Notes: generated by a model from the letters alone, not told the origin. A stretch of 64,000 bases of DNA from Cryptomeria japonica (GCF_030272615.1 NC_081406.1:469074400-469138399), one strand, 5' to 3'. Shown: positions 45,042-58,306, numbered from the stretch's first letter. Translations and numbers: made by a program.

Positions 45042-46914
45042 CTACTCAAACTGGATTGTCGTGAAGTGTTGCTTTAGGTATTCTACCATGTTGTGATAGG
45101 GGAGAAGCTTGTCATATTTCATTTGATACTCATCATTGATTTGTTTAATGACAAGTTGGGAATCACCATAAACATGTAATTCTGATATCTTCCATTGGGT
45201 GGCCAAGTAGAGTCCAGTGATCAGTGTTTCATATTCTACACTATTGTTGGTGCATGCAAAAGCTATCTTATATGATTTAGGGATGCAATTTCCTTGTGGT
45301 GTGATCAACAATATGCCTGCCCCCGATCCGTTATGCATGCAAGAACCATCAAAATATAACTGCCATGTGGAAGATGTGGTGATAATCATTATGGACTCGT
45401 TAGGGAATTCTGTGAGGATGGGGTGATCACCTTGAAGTGGAGCTCCTGCCAGTTGGTCTATTATTACTTGTCCTTTGATTTACTTTCTATCTACATACTT
45501 GATGTCAAACTCACTTAGTAACATGACCCATTTAGAAGTTCTTCCTATGAGAGAAACCTTTGATAAGAGATACTTGGAGTCAATTTTAGCAATCAATTTT
45601 GTTTTGTTGTTAAGAATGTAATGCTAAAGTTTATGTGTGCTAAAGACAAGTGCCAAGAATGCTCTTTCAATAAGGGTATAATTGAGCTCATACCCTACTA
45701 AAGTGTGGTTGATGTAGTAAATAGCATGCTCTTTTCCTTGATCATCTGTATGTGCTAGTAATGCCCCCAGTGCCACTGTGGTTGCTGATATATACAAAAG
45801 GAGTGGCTATCCTGGAATAGGAGGCATAAGGATTGGAGGTGATGCTAGGTATTCCTTGAGTTTCTCAAAAGCCTTTTGACACAGGCATTCCCAGTTGAAT
45901 TTAGTATCCTTGCATAGTGAGTGTGCAAAAGGGTGACACTTATCTGTGAGTTGTGAAATGAAGTGTCTGATAGATTGGAGCTTCCCTTGAAGGATGCATA
46001 GCTATTTGAGAGTCTTCGGGGGAGGCATTTTCATGATCACTTTCACCTTTGTAGGATCAACTTCTATGCCTTTGTGGGAAACAATGAAACCAATAAGTTT
46101 CCTAGATGTAACACCAAAGATGCACTTCTTAGGATTTAGGCACAACTTATATTTTTCCAATCTCTCAAAGATTTGCCTTAGGATAGGAATATTTTCAATT
46201 CTTGTCTTGGACTTTCCTAGGAGATCGTCTACATAATATTCCATGATTTTGTGCAAGAGGTCATGAAAGATGGTTGTCATTGCTTGCTAATATGTTGCTT
46301 CGATGATCTTAAGACCAAAAGGCATGAATTGATAACAAAAGGTGTCCCGTGGCATTGTGAATGTTGTTTTGTGCTGGTCCTCTTTTGCTATCCTGGTCTG
46401 ATTGTATCCAAAAAATCCATCCATAAGTGACAAAATTTCATGTCCCACTATGAGATCTATGATCATGTCTATGTTGGGAAGTGGGAAATCATCCTTAGGG
46501 CATGATTTATTCAAATCCTAGAAGTTTTTACAAATTCGGATGCCCCTAGTAGCTTTGACAATAGGGACAATGTTGGACACCGACTCAGGGTAATCTATTG
46601 GTTTTATGAATCTGGCATCCAACATCTTTTGAAATTCTGCCTTGATGAGGAGTACAATATGTGGATGTAGCTTGCATAATTTCTACTTTATGGGTTTGGT
46701 ATCTAGACGGACAACAAGATTATGGACTACTAAGTCTGGATCAAGGCCTAACATGTCAACATACGACCTGGAAAAGTTAATCTTTGTTCTTGTGAGAAAA
46801 TTGATGAAGTTTTGTTTTTCTTGATCTGACAAAGACTTAGAAATGAGCACATTCTTAGGAGTATCATCAATGCCCATGTTGATAATGTTTGTTTCCTCTA
46901 TAAGTAGGGTTTAC
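45042..46914 (-). pseudogene. gypsy-2 RT and two RNase H domains, broken
   Basis: RT pieces are 46877-46683, 46514-46287 (CPKDDFPLPNIDMIIDL, LSLMDGFFGYNQTRI) and 46280-46002, with the catalytic YVDDLLGKSKT. The Ty3-type RNase H follows (LVGYELNYTLIERA near 45700). A second, archaeal-type RNase H lies at 45389-45042, with catalytic D in YFDGSC, E in VEYETLI and D in VYGDSQ. Stops and shifts separate the pieces. The 46914 end is the solo LTR insertion site. Confidence 0.85.
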
Positions 46915-48054
46915 TGTTAGATCCAACCAGTACTAAGAGGGGAGGGGTGAATAAGTATATTACCGGTTTTACTAATTGAAACTTTAGCTTTTAAATATGA
47001 ACTAATTAACCATTCACCAATTTACACAATTATTGTAGAAGATTAAGCATGCATGAAAAGATACACAAAGACACACAAATTTATCTCATGGAAACCCAAT
47101 AGGGAGAAAACAATGGTGTGAGTAGGAACTCACAAAAATTGTACTCTTCTGGAGTACGCCCGGTGAAGAGCCATCCCTATTAGGAGATTACAAAGACACT
47201 AGTTAGGTGCCACCCAATTAAGGGATTTTGATGAAGGTCGGTTAGTGCCTTTACCTTGTTAAAGGTAGCATGGTCAAAGGACCTAGAACATCAGTTAAGA
47301 TGTTACCCGATTAAGGGATTTATACAATGGGACTTGTTAAAGTCCACCCAGTTAAGGGATTTATATTGCAGTCATTTCAAAACAACAAATAAAATGATCA
47401 GATACATGAAGCTACACATTAGCCTGATCAAATCACAATTAGTCACCAATCTTGGTCTGCATCAATTGTGCCTGTCCTTCACAACTTTGCCTTATGCCAG
47501 TTTGTTGATACTCGAATCCTGCACTGCCAGTCCTCTATCACCTAAGTCACTATTATGTGAAACCCCACTCTATCGGTCTTCTATCACTCGGCTTTGTACA
47601 CTCTGAAACTCCCCCTGTGTTCTTTTTCACATTTAACTTTAATCACCTTGACAACAACCTTCTCACCAATGAGATTTATGTATTTATAGATCCTTAAGTC
47701 TTTTGCCAACTTTTCCCTCCAAAACATACCTTTCAAAATTCCATTGTCAAGCCTTAAAATGCGCTTCTGGAATCATGCAGGAATCTCTATCAATTCTATC
47801 AATCATGCTGATATGTTCATTGGTTGACTGAGAGAAGGCTTTAGATTTAGCTTAATGTAACTGAACATTTCCAGTCTGTCGGTTACCAACTTTTTCGGTG
47901 AATCGATCAATAACTTGACTAGCTGATTTCTTCCAATGTATCAGTTTAGTCTTTGCTTAGCAGGTGGACGTCTTCCTTACCGATCTACTCATCGCTACCC
48001 TATTGCCTTGCTGCTTGTCGGTCTACTACTTGCCGGTCTACTGCTTGTTGGTAT

Positions 48055-49156
48055 TGAAGAGGGGAAAAATAGATTTGAAAGGTAAACTGATCAAAACATA
48101 ACGAAATAAACATGCAGAATGCTAAAATATCATAAAAAGATCATTTCACCTTGCTATTTTACCTTCTCCTTCGGATTGAGCTTGATGAAGTGAAGGCGCC
48201 CATTGACAATGCTCCACTTGATGTGCTCCTTTGATTGCTGGATGTGGATGGCTCTCCAATATTGTGCACAAATGATAAGGATGAATGATAAGGATGAGAT
48301 GATCAAGTTGCCAAGATGATTTCCTGGGCTCAAAAGGGCAGCATAAGCTTACTGAATTTCAAGATGTTTTGAATGAAGGGATGGAACCCTATTTTATAGG
48401 AAGAGGAGAGAAAAACGGATGGCTAGGATGAATTCGAGATGAAGGGCTAAGATTTATTTGTGAGGTCACACAAGGTCCAAGAGAGGGTGTGGAGACCAAG
48501 AAATATGCCTTAAAGGCATTTCATATCTCCACACTTTACAAGATGCATTGGAGGAATTAAAAATTCTCCAAAAATGGATATTATGGGGATTAGAAGAATA
48601 AAAAGGAATTAAAAATTCCTTTGGGAGAGGGAAATGCCTAGAGGAATGTGAGATTTCAAAAATCTTACATTCATCTAGAAAAAGAGCATTTAAAGCTAGT
48701 GGCTGGATGAAAGGACAAAGAGTTGACTTTGTGGCTAATCATGATGATTAGCCATTAACGACTCATTAGGAGGGGAATTAGAGGAAATGTTAGGTGGGAT
48801 TTATATTTGTAGGAGAATTTGACTAAAAGAATAATGTTAAGTGAGTTTAGGGAGTTTCTAGAAGAATTTATTAGGTTAATGATGAATTAAGAAGATGATT
48901 TGTAGGAATCATGTAGGTTAACTAATTAATTGAAATTAATTAGCTAAGAGGAAGATTTGTGAGGATTTGATTTTTTAGAATAATAAAGAAAGGGATTGAT
49001 TTATTAAATAAATCAATCATATGCTATAGTGACAATATTAATTATATTTAATTAATATTGAGAAGAATTTTAATTAACATAATTAATTAATTAATTAATT
49101 AATTAATTATATGAGGAATTAAAAAATAATTAAAATAATTATTTTTAAGTGTCTAC
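48055..49156 (-). repeat. 3' LTR of gypsy-1
   Basis: On the minus strand it starts TGTAGACACTTAAAA and ends TTCCCCTCTTCA. The polypurine tract (AAAGAGGGGCAAAA; 49157-49170 on the plus strand) precedes it. A TATA box is at 48391-48398. Confidence 0.92.
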
Positions 49157-49379
49157 ATTTTGCCCCTCTTTGAAGTGAGGTGTGATGATGCATTGATTCA
49201 AAGAATAATCTTGTTTTGATGTTGATATTGGTTTGATAGGATGCCCCGACTCTTGATTTATAGATTACGGTATGGTGATGGCCCCTCGGGAGATCAATTG
49301 AGGTATTTGATCTTTGGAGTTTTGTGAAATTGATATCCTGATAGATTTGATTTGATTCAATTGATAAGATCTAGATTCG

Positions 49380-49965
49380 GTCTGGTTTCAAGAAGAATTC
49401 ATCCTATATAAGACAAAGATGATCAAAGTGTCTGGTTTCAGGAAGGATTCATCCTATATAAGACATGATTGATCACAATGTCTGGTTTCAGAAAGGATTC
49501 ATCCTATATAAGACATGATAAGAGCGTCTGGTTTCAGGAAGGATTCATCCTGTATAAGACATGATTGATCACAACGTCTGGTTTCAGGAAGGATTCATCC
49601 TATATAAGACATGATTGATCACAATGAATGTCTGGTTTTAGGAAGGATTCATCCTATATAAGACATGATCAAAGCCTTTGGTTTCAGGAAGGATTCATCC
49701 TGTATAAGACATGATCAGCTCATCTAGTTTTAGGAAGGATTCTTCCTGTATAAGACATGATCAGATCACAACGTCTGGTTTCAGGAAGGATTCATCCTGT
49801 ATAAGACATGATCAGATCACAACATTTGGTTTCAGGAAGGATACATCCTGTATAAGACATGATCGATCACGTCTGGTTTCAGGAAGGATTCATCCTGTAT
49901 AAGACATGATCAGATCACAAGGTCTGGTTTCAGGAAGGATTCATCTTGTATAAGACATGATTAGA
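49380..49965. repeat. tandem hairpin-type repeat, 3' region of gypsy-1
   Basis: Twelve copies of a 46-54 bp unit around 'gtctggtttcaggaaggattcatcctgtataagacatgat'. Each unit contains the imperfect palindrome aggAtTcatcct, so single-stranded RNA could form a row of small stems. It lies between integrase and the polypurine tract. No equivalent is seen in gypsy-2. Confidence 0.85.
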
Positions 49966-49969
49966 ATCA

Positions 49970-51080
49970 GAATTGATTATGTGAGGAAAAAAAAAAAAAA
50001 AATAGAGGAAGAAAAATTAGGGTGGAAGGGATAAATGAGGAAGATATATGAAGTAGTCATGAGGTATTTGGAAAGAAGAATAAGAGATGCGAGACCGCGG
50101 AGGAAAATGGGGGCAATTGAGAACTCCTTGGGATTATTGAGTTTAGGATTTGATGGAATGATGGTGAGATTTTGTGTACAACAAATGTGGAAAGCCAACC
50201 TAGTTTGATGTTTCCCTGAGTGACTTGCACCACTGCTTATAGAAATCAGGATGCCATGAGAAACCCAGGGCGTGGACTGACTCTGTAGACAAACGGGAAT
50301 TTCTTGCACACAACAATGCAAGTGTTAAGAAACACTAATACAAAGTTGTGGGTTTGTGCAAGGAAACCCTCAAACACACCGATACCTCTTGAATACGAGA
50401 AGGTAAGTGTTGATAAACACTAGTACCAGGTCGTCGGTTTATACAAGAAGGATCCAAAACATGCCATACTATGAAATATGCCCTAGTATGCACCTATCAT
50501 AACATACCTAGATATGGAAGAACCCAGGCAGTCATAAATAGTGGCATTTGTAGGGCAAAAGATGCAAGCCTATATGAAAAAAATCTAACAAAATCTAACA
50601 AGTCTCTTCCTTATGACCAAATGATACCTCTTGCCAAGAGTAGAACTAGGATGGACTTGGGATTGTTTCTCAAGACTTCTTGAAGCATATATAGAGGCAT
50701 GAAAGCTCAGTTTCACTGGGACATTTCTTGTTCATGACTTAGGCAAAGACTCATCATCATACGCATGTTTTATTGGGAGGCGAAAAAGAAGGAATGTTGT
50801 GCATGGGTGGGCTGGATGGCAGATGATTTTTAGTATCGACCTGATAGACAGTGGATCCGGTTATTTACCTTGGCGCCCGCACAGAGGTTTTCACCAAGAT
50901 ACTTGCCCATAGCGCCACGAATTGTTTTTCTTTCTTTTTTCTGATTTTTTCTTCTTTTTTTTTTAAATTTTTTTGTATCATAAGGTGCCTGTTTGCCAGG
51001 TTTGCACCAAAGTGACAATTTTTTCAGGATCTTTTTTTTTTTTTCATTTTTTTTTTTTTTTGACAATTTAAGACTTTCTG
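49970..51080. other. gypsy-1 3' non-coding region
   Basis: No domain. 50140-50520 matches 42100-42520 of gypsy-2. T-rich runs at 50935-51062 produce a lysine-rich minus-strand frame (51066-50830) that is composition noise. Confidence 0.6.
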
Positions 51081-51083
51081 AGG

Positions 51084-52440
51084 ACTAAGCATAAAACCTT
51101 TTGAGGTGCATGATATTCATCGGATCATCCAAAGGATCACCTTCAGGAGTGGCCAAATGATAAGCTCCTGATCCATAGTTCGTTGTGATTACATATGGTC
51201 CAAGCTAGTTAGGCTCGAACTTGCCTTTCTTTTCTCGTTCTTGTAGATTTTTCTGATTCTCCATGAGGACAAGATCACCAACTTGGAATTCTCGGGTTCT
51301 AACTTTTTTATGATAACTCATGCACAGACGGTTTTGATATACCCGGAGATGATTCAAGGCCTTGAGGTGCCTTTCATCTAACAATTCTAGCTCTTGTAAG
51401 TGGGCAATTCTGTATTCTTCCTTTGGTAGGATGTTTTGTAGCGATACCCTTAAAGAGGGGATCTTGATCTCAAGGGGAAGGATAGCTTCAGAACCAAATA
51501 CTAGGGAATAAGGAGTGGCGCCTGTGGGGGTGCGGATGGAGGTGCGGTAGGTCCACAATGCAGGATGGATTTGGAGGTGCCAATCATGGCCCGCTTCATT
51601 GACGGTCTTTTTGAGGATTTTTATTAGGGTTTTATTAGAAGCCTCAGCTTGGCCATTGCCTTGGGGATAATATGGAGTGGAGAAGCGGTGTTGGATGTTG
51701 AATTTTTGGCAGAGTTCTTTGACATCCTAGTTTTTAAATTGTTTACCATTATCTGTGATGATAACTTTTGGGATGCCATATCGGCAGATTAGGTAGTTCA
51801 AGATGAATTTGGATATTTGCTTGCCGGTGGTGAAAGTAAGAGGGATAGCCTCTACCCACTTGGTGAAGTATTCGGTGGTAGTGATAATGAATTTATGTCC
51901 GTTGGAAGATGAAGGGTGGATTTTCCCAATGAGATCGAGCCCCCACTACGAGAAGGGCCATGGTGTAATGAATGGCTGCAATTCTTGTGATGGTGCATGA
52001 ATCTTGTCACCATGTTGCTAGCAAGGGATGCATTTCTTCACATAGTTGTATGCATCTTCTTCCATTTTAGGCCAATAGTATCCTGTTCTCAAAAGTTTTT
52101 TAGTCAATGTGAGTCCACTTGAGTGTGCCCCACAGATGCCCTCATGTACTTCGCGTAATGCCCATTCGGCTTCTTGTTTATCTAAACACCTTAGGAGGGA
52201 ACCATCAAAATGCCTTCTGAATAAGGTGTCTGCAAGGATGGTGTAACGGGCACATCGGCGGATAAAAGTTTGTTGTTGGGTTTTGGTGAGATGTGGGGGA
52301 ATGGTGTTGTCTTTGAGGAAAGCAAAGGTTTCTTGGTACCAAGGGGACTCTGGACCAACGAGAACACACACCATTTCAGATTCTGGTAGGTCATATGCCG
52401 GTATAAACAATTGCTTGACCAAGAACTCGCACTTCTAACT
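51084..52440 (-). pseudogene. gypsy-1 integrase
   Basis: The N-terminal zinc domain is in 52422-52018 (HEGICGAHSSG...CIPC). Core DDE: the GLDLIGKI stretch, then ITDNGKQFKN (second D) and NGQAEASNKTLIK (E), followed by LWTYRTSIRTPTGATPYSLV (51558 onward). The C-terminal part has FQVGDLVLMENQ and LGPYVI. It ends MHLKRFYA at 51084. At least three stops interrupt it (near 52018, 51730 and 51205). Confidence 0.85.
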
Positions 52441-52479
52441 ATGTACTGGCATTTGAAGGAGGGAGCCAATGGTGGCCAT

Positions 52480-53394
52480 TGCATCTGCAGCCCTATTGTT
52501 TGTTTGTGGGATTTGATCAAACTTGATTGCCGTGAAATGTTGCTTAAGTTCTTCAACCATGGTATAGTAGGGAAGGAGTTTATCATCTTTTGTCTGGTAT
52601 TCATCATTGACTTGTTTTATGATGAGCTAGAAATCGCCATAGACTTGTAATTCCTTTATTTTCCAATGGATAGCCAAGCGTAAACCAGTGATGAGGGCCT
52701 CATATTCTGCTATGTTATTAGTACATGCAAAGGCTATCTTGTATGATTTGGGGATGCCATCTCCTTGAGGTGTGACCAATAATATTCCTGCCCCTGATCC
52801 ATTTTGAGTGTAGGAGCCATCAAAATACAATTTCCATGTGGAGGATGTGGTAACAGTCATAATGAACTCATCTGGTAATTCAGTGAGAAGAGGATGGTCG
52901 CCTGGAAGTGGAGCTTCAGCCAGTTGATCTACAATGACTTGTCCCTTGATTGCCTTTCTGTCCACATATTCAATGTCAAACTCGCTTAAGAGCATGACCC
53001 ATTTAGCCGTTCTACCAATGAGAGCAGCTTTTGATAGAAGATATTTAAGTGGATCAATTTTAGCAATTAATTTTGTCTTGTTGTTTAGCATATAGTGTCA
53101 TAGTTTCTGTGTGCTGAATACTAATGCCAAACATGCTCTTTCAATGGGGGTGTAGTTGAGTTCATATCCTACTAGCGTCTGACTGATGTAGTAAATGGCA
53201 TGTTCCTTCCCTTGATCATCTGTTTGCACTAGCAATGCCCCCAATGCCACTATAGTAGCACATATGTACAAAATGAGGGGTTTTCCAAGGGTAGGTGGCA
53301 TCAAAATTGGAGGTGATGCTAGATATTCTTTTAATTTTTCAAAGGCCTTTTGACAGAGGCAATCCCATTTGAATTTTGTGTCTTTACGTAACAA
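52480..53394 (-). pseudogene. gypsy-1 RNase H pair
   Basis: The first part (53394-53098) is the Ty3-type RNase H start: CLCQKAFEKLKEYLASPPIL, YISQTLVGYELNYTPIERAC. The second (52940-52627) is an archaeal-type RNase H with D in LYFDGSYTQNG, E in IAEYEALITGL and D in VYGD, followed by a stop. Dual RNase H is the hallmark of Tat elements. Phase is constant from here through integrase, with a few stops. Confidence 0.8.
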
Positions 53395-53516
53395 ATGTGC
53401 AAATGGATGGCACTTGTTGGCTAGCTATGAAATGAAACGCCTGACAGACTAGAGTTTTCCCTAGAGACTACGTAGTTGTCTGAGAGTTTTTGGTGGAGGC
53501 ATTTCCATAATAGCTT

Positions 53517-54641
53517 TTACTTTTGTGGATCAACCTGAATGCCTCTGCGGGAAACAATGAATCCTAGTAGTTTTCCCGATGTGACGCCAAACACACACTT
53601 TTTAGGATTTAGGCACAGCTTGTATTTTCCCAATCTTTCAAAGATCTGTTTTAGAATAGGGATGTGCTCTTGTCTTGTCTTGGATTTGCCTAGCAGATCA
53701 TCCACATAGTCCTCCATAATTTTTTGCAAGAGGTCATGAAAAATTGTTGTCATTGCCCATTGATATGTAGCTCCAACATTTTTAAGGCCAAAAGGCATGG
53801 CCCGATAACAGAAAGTACCCCATGGTGATGTGAATGCGGTTTTATGTTGATCCTCATTTGCTATCCTGATTTGGTTGTATCCAAAAAACCCATCCATTAG
53901 CGATAGAATTTCATGTCCTGCTGTAAGATCCACAATCATATCTATGTTTGGGAATGGGAAATCGTCTTTAGGACAAGCTATATTTAGATCTCGGAAATCT
54001 GTGCAAATGCGGATGCTCCTAGTAGGTTTGCCGACAGGCACAATGTTGGAGACCCATTCAACGTAGTCTATGGGTTTGATAAATTCTGCGTCTAACAACT
54101 TTTGAAGTTCTGCCTTGACCAAGAGAGCAATATGCGGGTGCATTTTGCGGAGTTTTTGTTTTACAGGTTTTGCATCTGGGCGGACGGTGAGATTGTGAAC
54201 CACCAAGGCAGGATCCAACCCTGGCATATCGGAATAGGACCATGCAAAATTGATTTTAACCTCTGTAAGGAAGTTGATGAAGTCTTGTTTCTCGATTTCA
54301 GTGAGGGATTTGGCAATGAGCACATTTTTTAGAATGACTTTAGTGCCCATGTTGATGCTATCTATTTCTTCTATCAAAAAATTTGATTTGTCCTGTGGAA
54401 GGTAACCAATGGTAGGGAGGTCAAATCCCTCATCATCAATTGCCTTTTCCAGGTTTTCACTTTCAGATATGCCCTTTGTTTTTATTTCTTGTTCATCCAA
54501 AGGCGCCTCAGGGAGGTTTTCACCTAGGAAATCATATCTTTTTCTTTTATTATCTTTTTTGTGGATAAGGGCATTGACTTGACTACCAAAATATCCCTTT
54601 TCATGTAGTTGAATACCCTCAATTCTATTACCATCTTCCAT
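53517..54641 (-). pseudogene. gypsy-1 reverse transcriptase
   Basis: A 374-residue open frame, the longest in gypsy-1. The linker reaches about residue 120. RT proper runs from SYSDMPGLDPALVVH through RKMHPHIALLVKAELQKLLD, SIRICTDFRDLNIACPKDDF, GHEILSLMDGFFGYNQIRI, TAFTSPWGTFCYRAMPFGL and the catalytic YVDDLLGKSKT to FIVSRRGIQVDP. All key motifs are present, including the three catalytic aspartates (LMD, YVDD). The frame ends in a frameshift just before the RNase H connection. It copies the RNA into DNA. Confidence 0.85.
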
Positions 54642-54691
54642 ATTTTGTGTTGTTAGGAGAGCAATGAGAGCATTATCGTCAACGCAGATAT

Positions 54692-55048
54692 CTAAATTGG
54701 GTTTGTCTCATTGGCCCCAGTCAATGAGTTCAGGATGGACAAGATGTAGCTCATGTGAAGTGGGAGGGTTATGGGGGTGATGGTATTGATGTAAGCATCA
54801 AAGAAGGTATCTTTCTCATATTCATAAGGCATTTCATGGAATTCCTCTTCGTCAGTGCTTTTGATATCCAAAGAAGGACTAGAAGGGGCCCCAGCAATAG
54901 TAATCTTAGGCATCGGAATGTACCCTAAGCCTCTGTTGTATCTGTAGGAGATAGGATTTATGGGTGCTTTTCTTCCTTTCTCCTCTAGTCCCAGACCGTG
55001 TCCTTTGTAACCCATTTTTTCAACTATGGCAAATGCTTTTGGATACAT
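54692..55048 (-). pseudogene. gypsy-1 G-patch domain between protease and RT
   Basis: A 118-residue open frame with MYPKAFAIVEKMGYKGHGLG, then LEEKGRKAPINP and NRGLGYIPMP. This is a good G-patch: a hydrophobic residue, M-G-Y/W, then spaced glycines. The domain is also in gypsy-2. G-patch proteins bind RNA or activate DEAH helicases; betaretroviruses have one after protease. The following acidic linker ends in a one-base frameshift near 54750, after which the RT phase begins. Confidence 0.8.
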
Positions 55049-55297
55049 TTCTTTGGATATTCTTGTTGGATCATCGTCCTCTTCCCAGTACAGCCATGAA
55101 GAGATATCTACTTCGAGGTTCTCATTATCAAGTGGGCCCCATTGCTGGAAGGTAGTGCTTTGGCATTACATGACTAGTTTCGGGTCCTTTTTTAGCTCTT
55201 TTGGTTTGCCAAATGACTTAGGAGAGAGAGGGAGGTTTCCTATTAATAAGACGTCCTCCAATTTGTATTCTCCATAGCCATTATCCAAGATCTTGAT

Positions 55298-55999
55298 TCA
55301 ATTATTTGGTTGGGATGATGTGGAGGCAACATTTGATGTGTCAGATGGAAGCGTTGGCGAAGGTCTATTTAGTGGGCAATGATACGAATGCTTCCCCTCT
55401 AATAGTTTGCAATATTGAAAAGGTTGGGGATCACCTTTGATAGTGATCACTCTTCCATTATAGGGGAATTTGATGCATTGGTGATAGGTGGAGGGTACGG
55501 CCTGCAAGGAATGAATCCATGGCCTCTCGAGGAGAATGTTGTAGGGGAGATCATGATCTAGTACTTGGCAAGGGGTTTCAATTGTAATGGGGCCCACTTG
55601 AAGAGGTAAGGTGATCATGCCCTTTGAAATTCTTTTTATATCATCATATGCCTTTATTGTGATCCTTTCTGATGTGTCTATCAGATCCTCAGAAAGTCCC
55701 AATTGTTTTATCAATTTGTATGTACACAGATTAAGCCCGGATCCACCATCTATCAGGATACGTTTGACCTTGTGCTTGTGGATGAGAGCTTCAATGTGCA
55801 AAGGTTTGTTATGGTCCTCATCTGCGAGAGCATCTTTGGAGTTAAATACAATGTGTTGTTGGGCAACAAGGTTTCCAATGAGGGTTTGAAATTGGGTGGC
55901 ATTGATGTTATCAGGAACGCGTGATTGGAGAAGGGCTTGTTCCAAAATTTCTTTATGGACTGGAGAAGTCTTGAGAAGTTCCAAAATGGAGATCTGCAC
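55298..55999 (-). pseudogene. gypsy-1 protease region
   Basis: A 234-residue open frame in the same phase as gag, so Gag-protease was one polyprotein. The retropepsin motif is ILIDGGSGLNLCT (D-G-G-S rather than D-S/T-G), followed by a second conserved part, DHDLPYNILLERPWIHSL (usual ILGRPWL). It would mature the polyprotein. The changed flap-end glycine (LLERPW) may be a mutation. Clean otherwise. Confidence 0.75.
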
Positions 56000-56155
56000 A
56001 AGTGTCTTCCCAAGTTGATCAAGGAGGTCATATCAGCAGGTGGAAGACATGGGTGGAGGGTTTGGTGGGGGAGGAATTCCTTGGATGGTGACTCTTCCTC
56101 GGCGTGTAGTTGCATTACAGTCATTCTGGAAATGGGAGGTGGAAGGCGTGGCACC

Positions 56156-58300
56156 TTAAATGACTATTTTAGTTGGGTTTGGTCTGCTTTGGGAAGAAGG
56201 AGGATTAACTCCTTGGATGGCTATGACATTGACATGATTGTCTACAGGTTCAATGCGACTTACTAAAAAATCAAAACTAGTTACGTGATTAGCATAGTCA
56301 TAATCCATTACGTTAGATGATGAGCCTTTTCCTTTATCATGCTTTGGGAAGGGTTCTTGGTACATTTTGAGTTTGTCATTGTTATTACCAGGTTTTGCAT
56401 TTGCTACCTCAATCTCACCTCTATCAATGAGATCTTGTATGTAGATCTTCAGTTTGATACACTTTCATGTATCATGTCCCTTGATACAATGGTATTCACA
56501 ATACTCATTTTCATTATACCATCTTGGTTTAGGTTGATTGGGATCAAACGGGCGAGTGATTGGAAAAACCACTATACCTGCTTGGACAAGTTTTTGAAAC
56601 ACCACTTCAATAGGCTCAGCAAGAGGAGTGAAATCTCTTGGAGTCCTGTTATTCGATCGGGGTGGTCGTCCTTGGATTGAGACATTGTTGTGAGGTTTTT
56701 GAGATTGATTTGAATTATTTTGATTGTTGAATTGATGAATATTGGTGGTGGATTTTGGGGGAGTGGCCACGGTTTGGATCTGCTTCACATAAATTACACC
56801 ATCATTGACCATGTTTTTATTTTTAGCCCAGAATTTTGGCTTGTCGTTATGATAAGAGGAAGAACTTTGTGATGACTTCTGGTAATGTTTCAAGGTTCCT
56901 TCCTCCAACAAGACACGTTTGAGGGCAAGGCCCTTATCGGTCAATTTTTGGAAGGATTTGATACATTGAGATATTAAAGGTCTTGAAAGTTCAGGCACCA
57001 AGTTCTTTTGAAATAGTTCAATTTGATGTTGTTCTGGCATGTCCCATTGGAATTTTTTGATAAGATGTCTCCATCTTTGTAGGAAATTGGCGAAGGTTTC
57101 TCTAGGCCTTTGTTTTGTATTACATAGGTCCATCATAGAAACATCATTACCCATGTTGTATGCATAGTGGGCCACAAATTTTTCTGCCAAGTCTGGAAAA
57201 GAGACAATGGAACCTGGTGGTAAAGATGAGAACCATGCCAGGGCATCTCCCATGAGACTCTTGGGAAAGAGTCTACGAAGATAAAGGTCACTATAGGAGA
57301 CTTCTTGGCATAAGATGTGGAATTCGCGGACATGGTTGCGAGGGTCTCCTTTGCCTTCATACTTGGTGAATTTAGGGATCTCAAATCCCGGGGGATATGG
57401 TGCAACTGATATAGATGGGTCATAAGGACAAGGGAAAAACTCTTCGAATGAGTAAGCTTTCCTTTTATTAGTCTTTTCTTTCATGTTTTTGATGATATTC
57501 TTCATGTCTTGAATTTCCTTAATGAGGTCTTGTTGTGGACTTTGATATTGATGAATTGGATGAACTAAAGAAGGTGCACCACCACTAATATATTGATATG
57601 ATGAGGAAGTGGGAACGTGGGATGTGATGATCGATGTTGCTGGGGTTCATGTGATAGTTGGTTGCGATCCGCCAACTGTTGTGATGGGATTGAATGCGGT
57701 CTGGATAAAATTTGTGACATTGTTGGGAGAAAGGGAGGTTTGTGGAATAGAAATATGTGGTTGAATAGAAGGAGGTGGTATAGAAGTTTGTTGGAGAATG
57801 GATGAGATTGGATTTGATAGTGGTATGGATGGTAAGGAGGAAGAAGGCGGGATGGAGATCATGGTGGGAGGTGTCGCGGGTGGCATTGATTGGGCTTGGA
57901 TGATTGATGGGGCTACAATTGATTGAGTTTGAATAGTAGGTGTAGCACTTTGTGTGGGAGCGAGGTCTCCTTGTGGTTGTTGGATGAGAGTGGATCTATT
58001 AAATTCAGGTGGAATTTGAGCTCCATGTTCAAGAAGAGTTTTTAGAAGTGCAGTAGGATTGTGTTTAATAAACTTTTCTATCATCTCTTGGTTATAAGAA
58101 TCCGCTAGGAAAGTTTGCACTTCCGGACAAAGTTCATCTTGGTTAACCATGTCAAGATTTTGGCTTTGATGTTGATCGCTTGGTTGCCCACTTTGTGTAT
58201 GATCTTGCGTGGGATCTTCATATAGGACACCAATGTCTGGCATGCCATATTGTTGATCAGCCATCTTTTTCTTTTGGGATCGAATTGCGATCATACACAA
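56156..58300 (-). pseudogene. gypsy-1 Gag, nearly open
   Basis: The frames 58300-57647, 57505-56465 and 56365-56156 share one phase and are separated by only two or three stops (57647, 56465, 56156). The N-terminal third is rich in P, S, Q and I, and opens shortly after the ATG with KKKMADQQYG. The core has CPYDPSISVAPYPPGFEIPK, then the Retrotrans_gag pattern (GDALAWFSSLPPGSI, SFPDLAEKFVAHY, FANFLQRWR). A knuckle-like motif CEYHCIKGHDT-(stop)-KC lies at about 56465. Tat Gag proteins have this layout. Gag would assemble the particle and bind genomic RNA. Confidence 0.8.
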
Positions 58301-58306
58301 TATTTG

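Noticed and set aside
49711-49902. Repeat protein with units like GFRKDSSCIRHDQ
   Set aside because: The frame exists only because several repeat units share a length divisible by three. It has no start context and lies in non-coding 3' sequence.
50830-51066. Lysine-rich minus-strand ORF
   Set aside because: It comes from long T runs after the end of gypsy-1 integrase.
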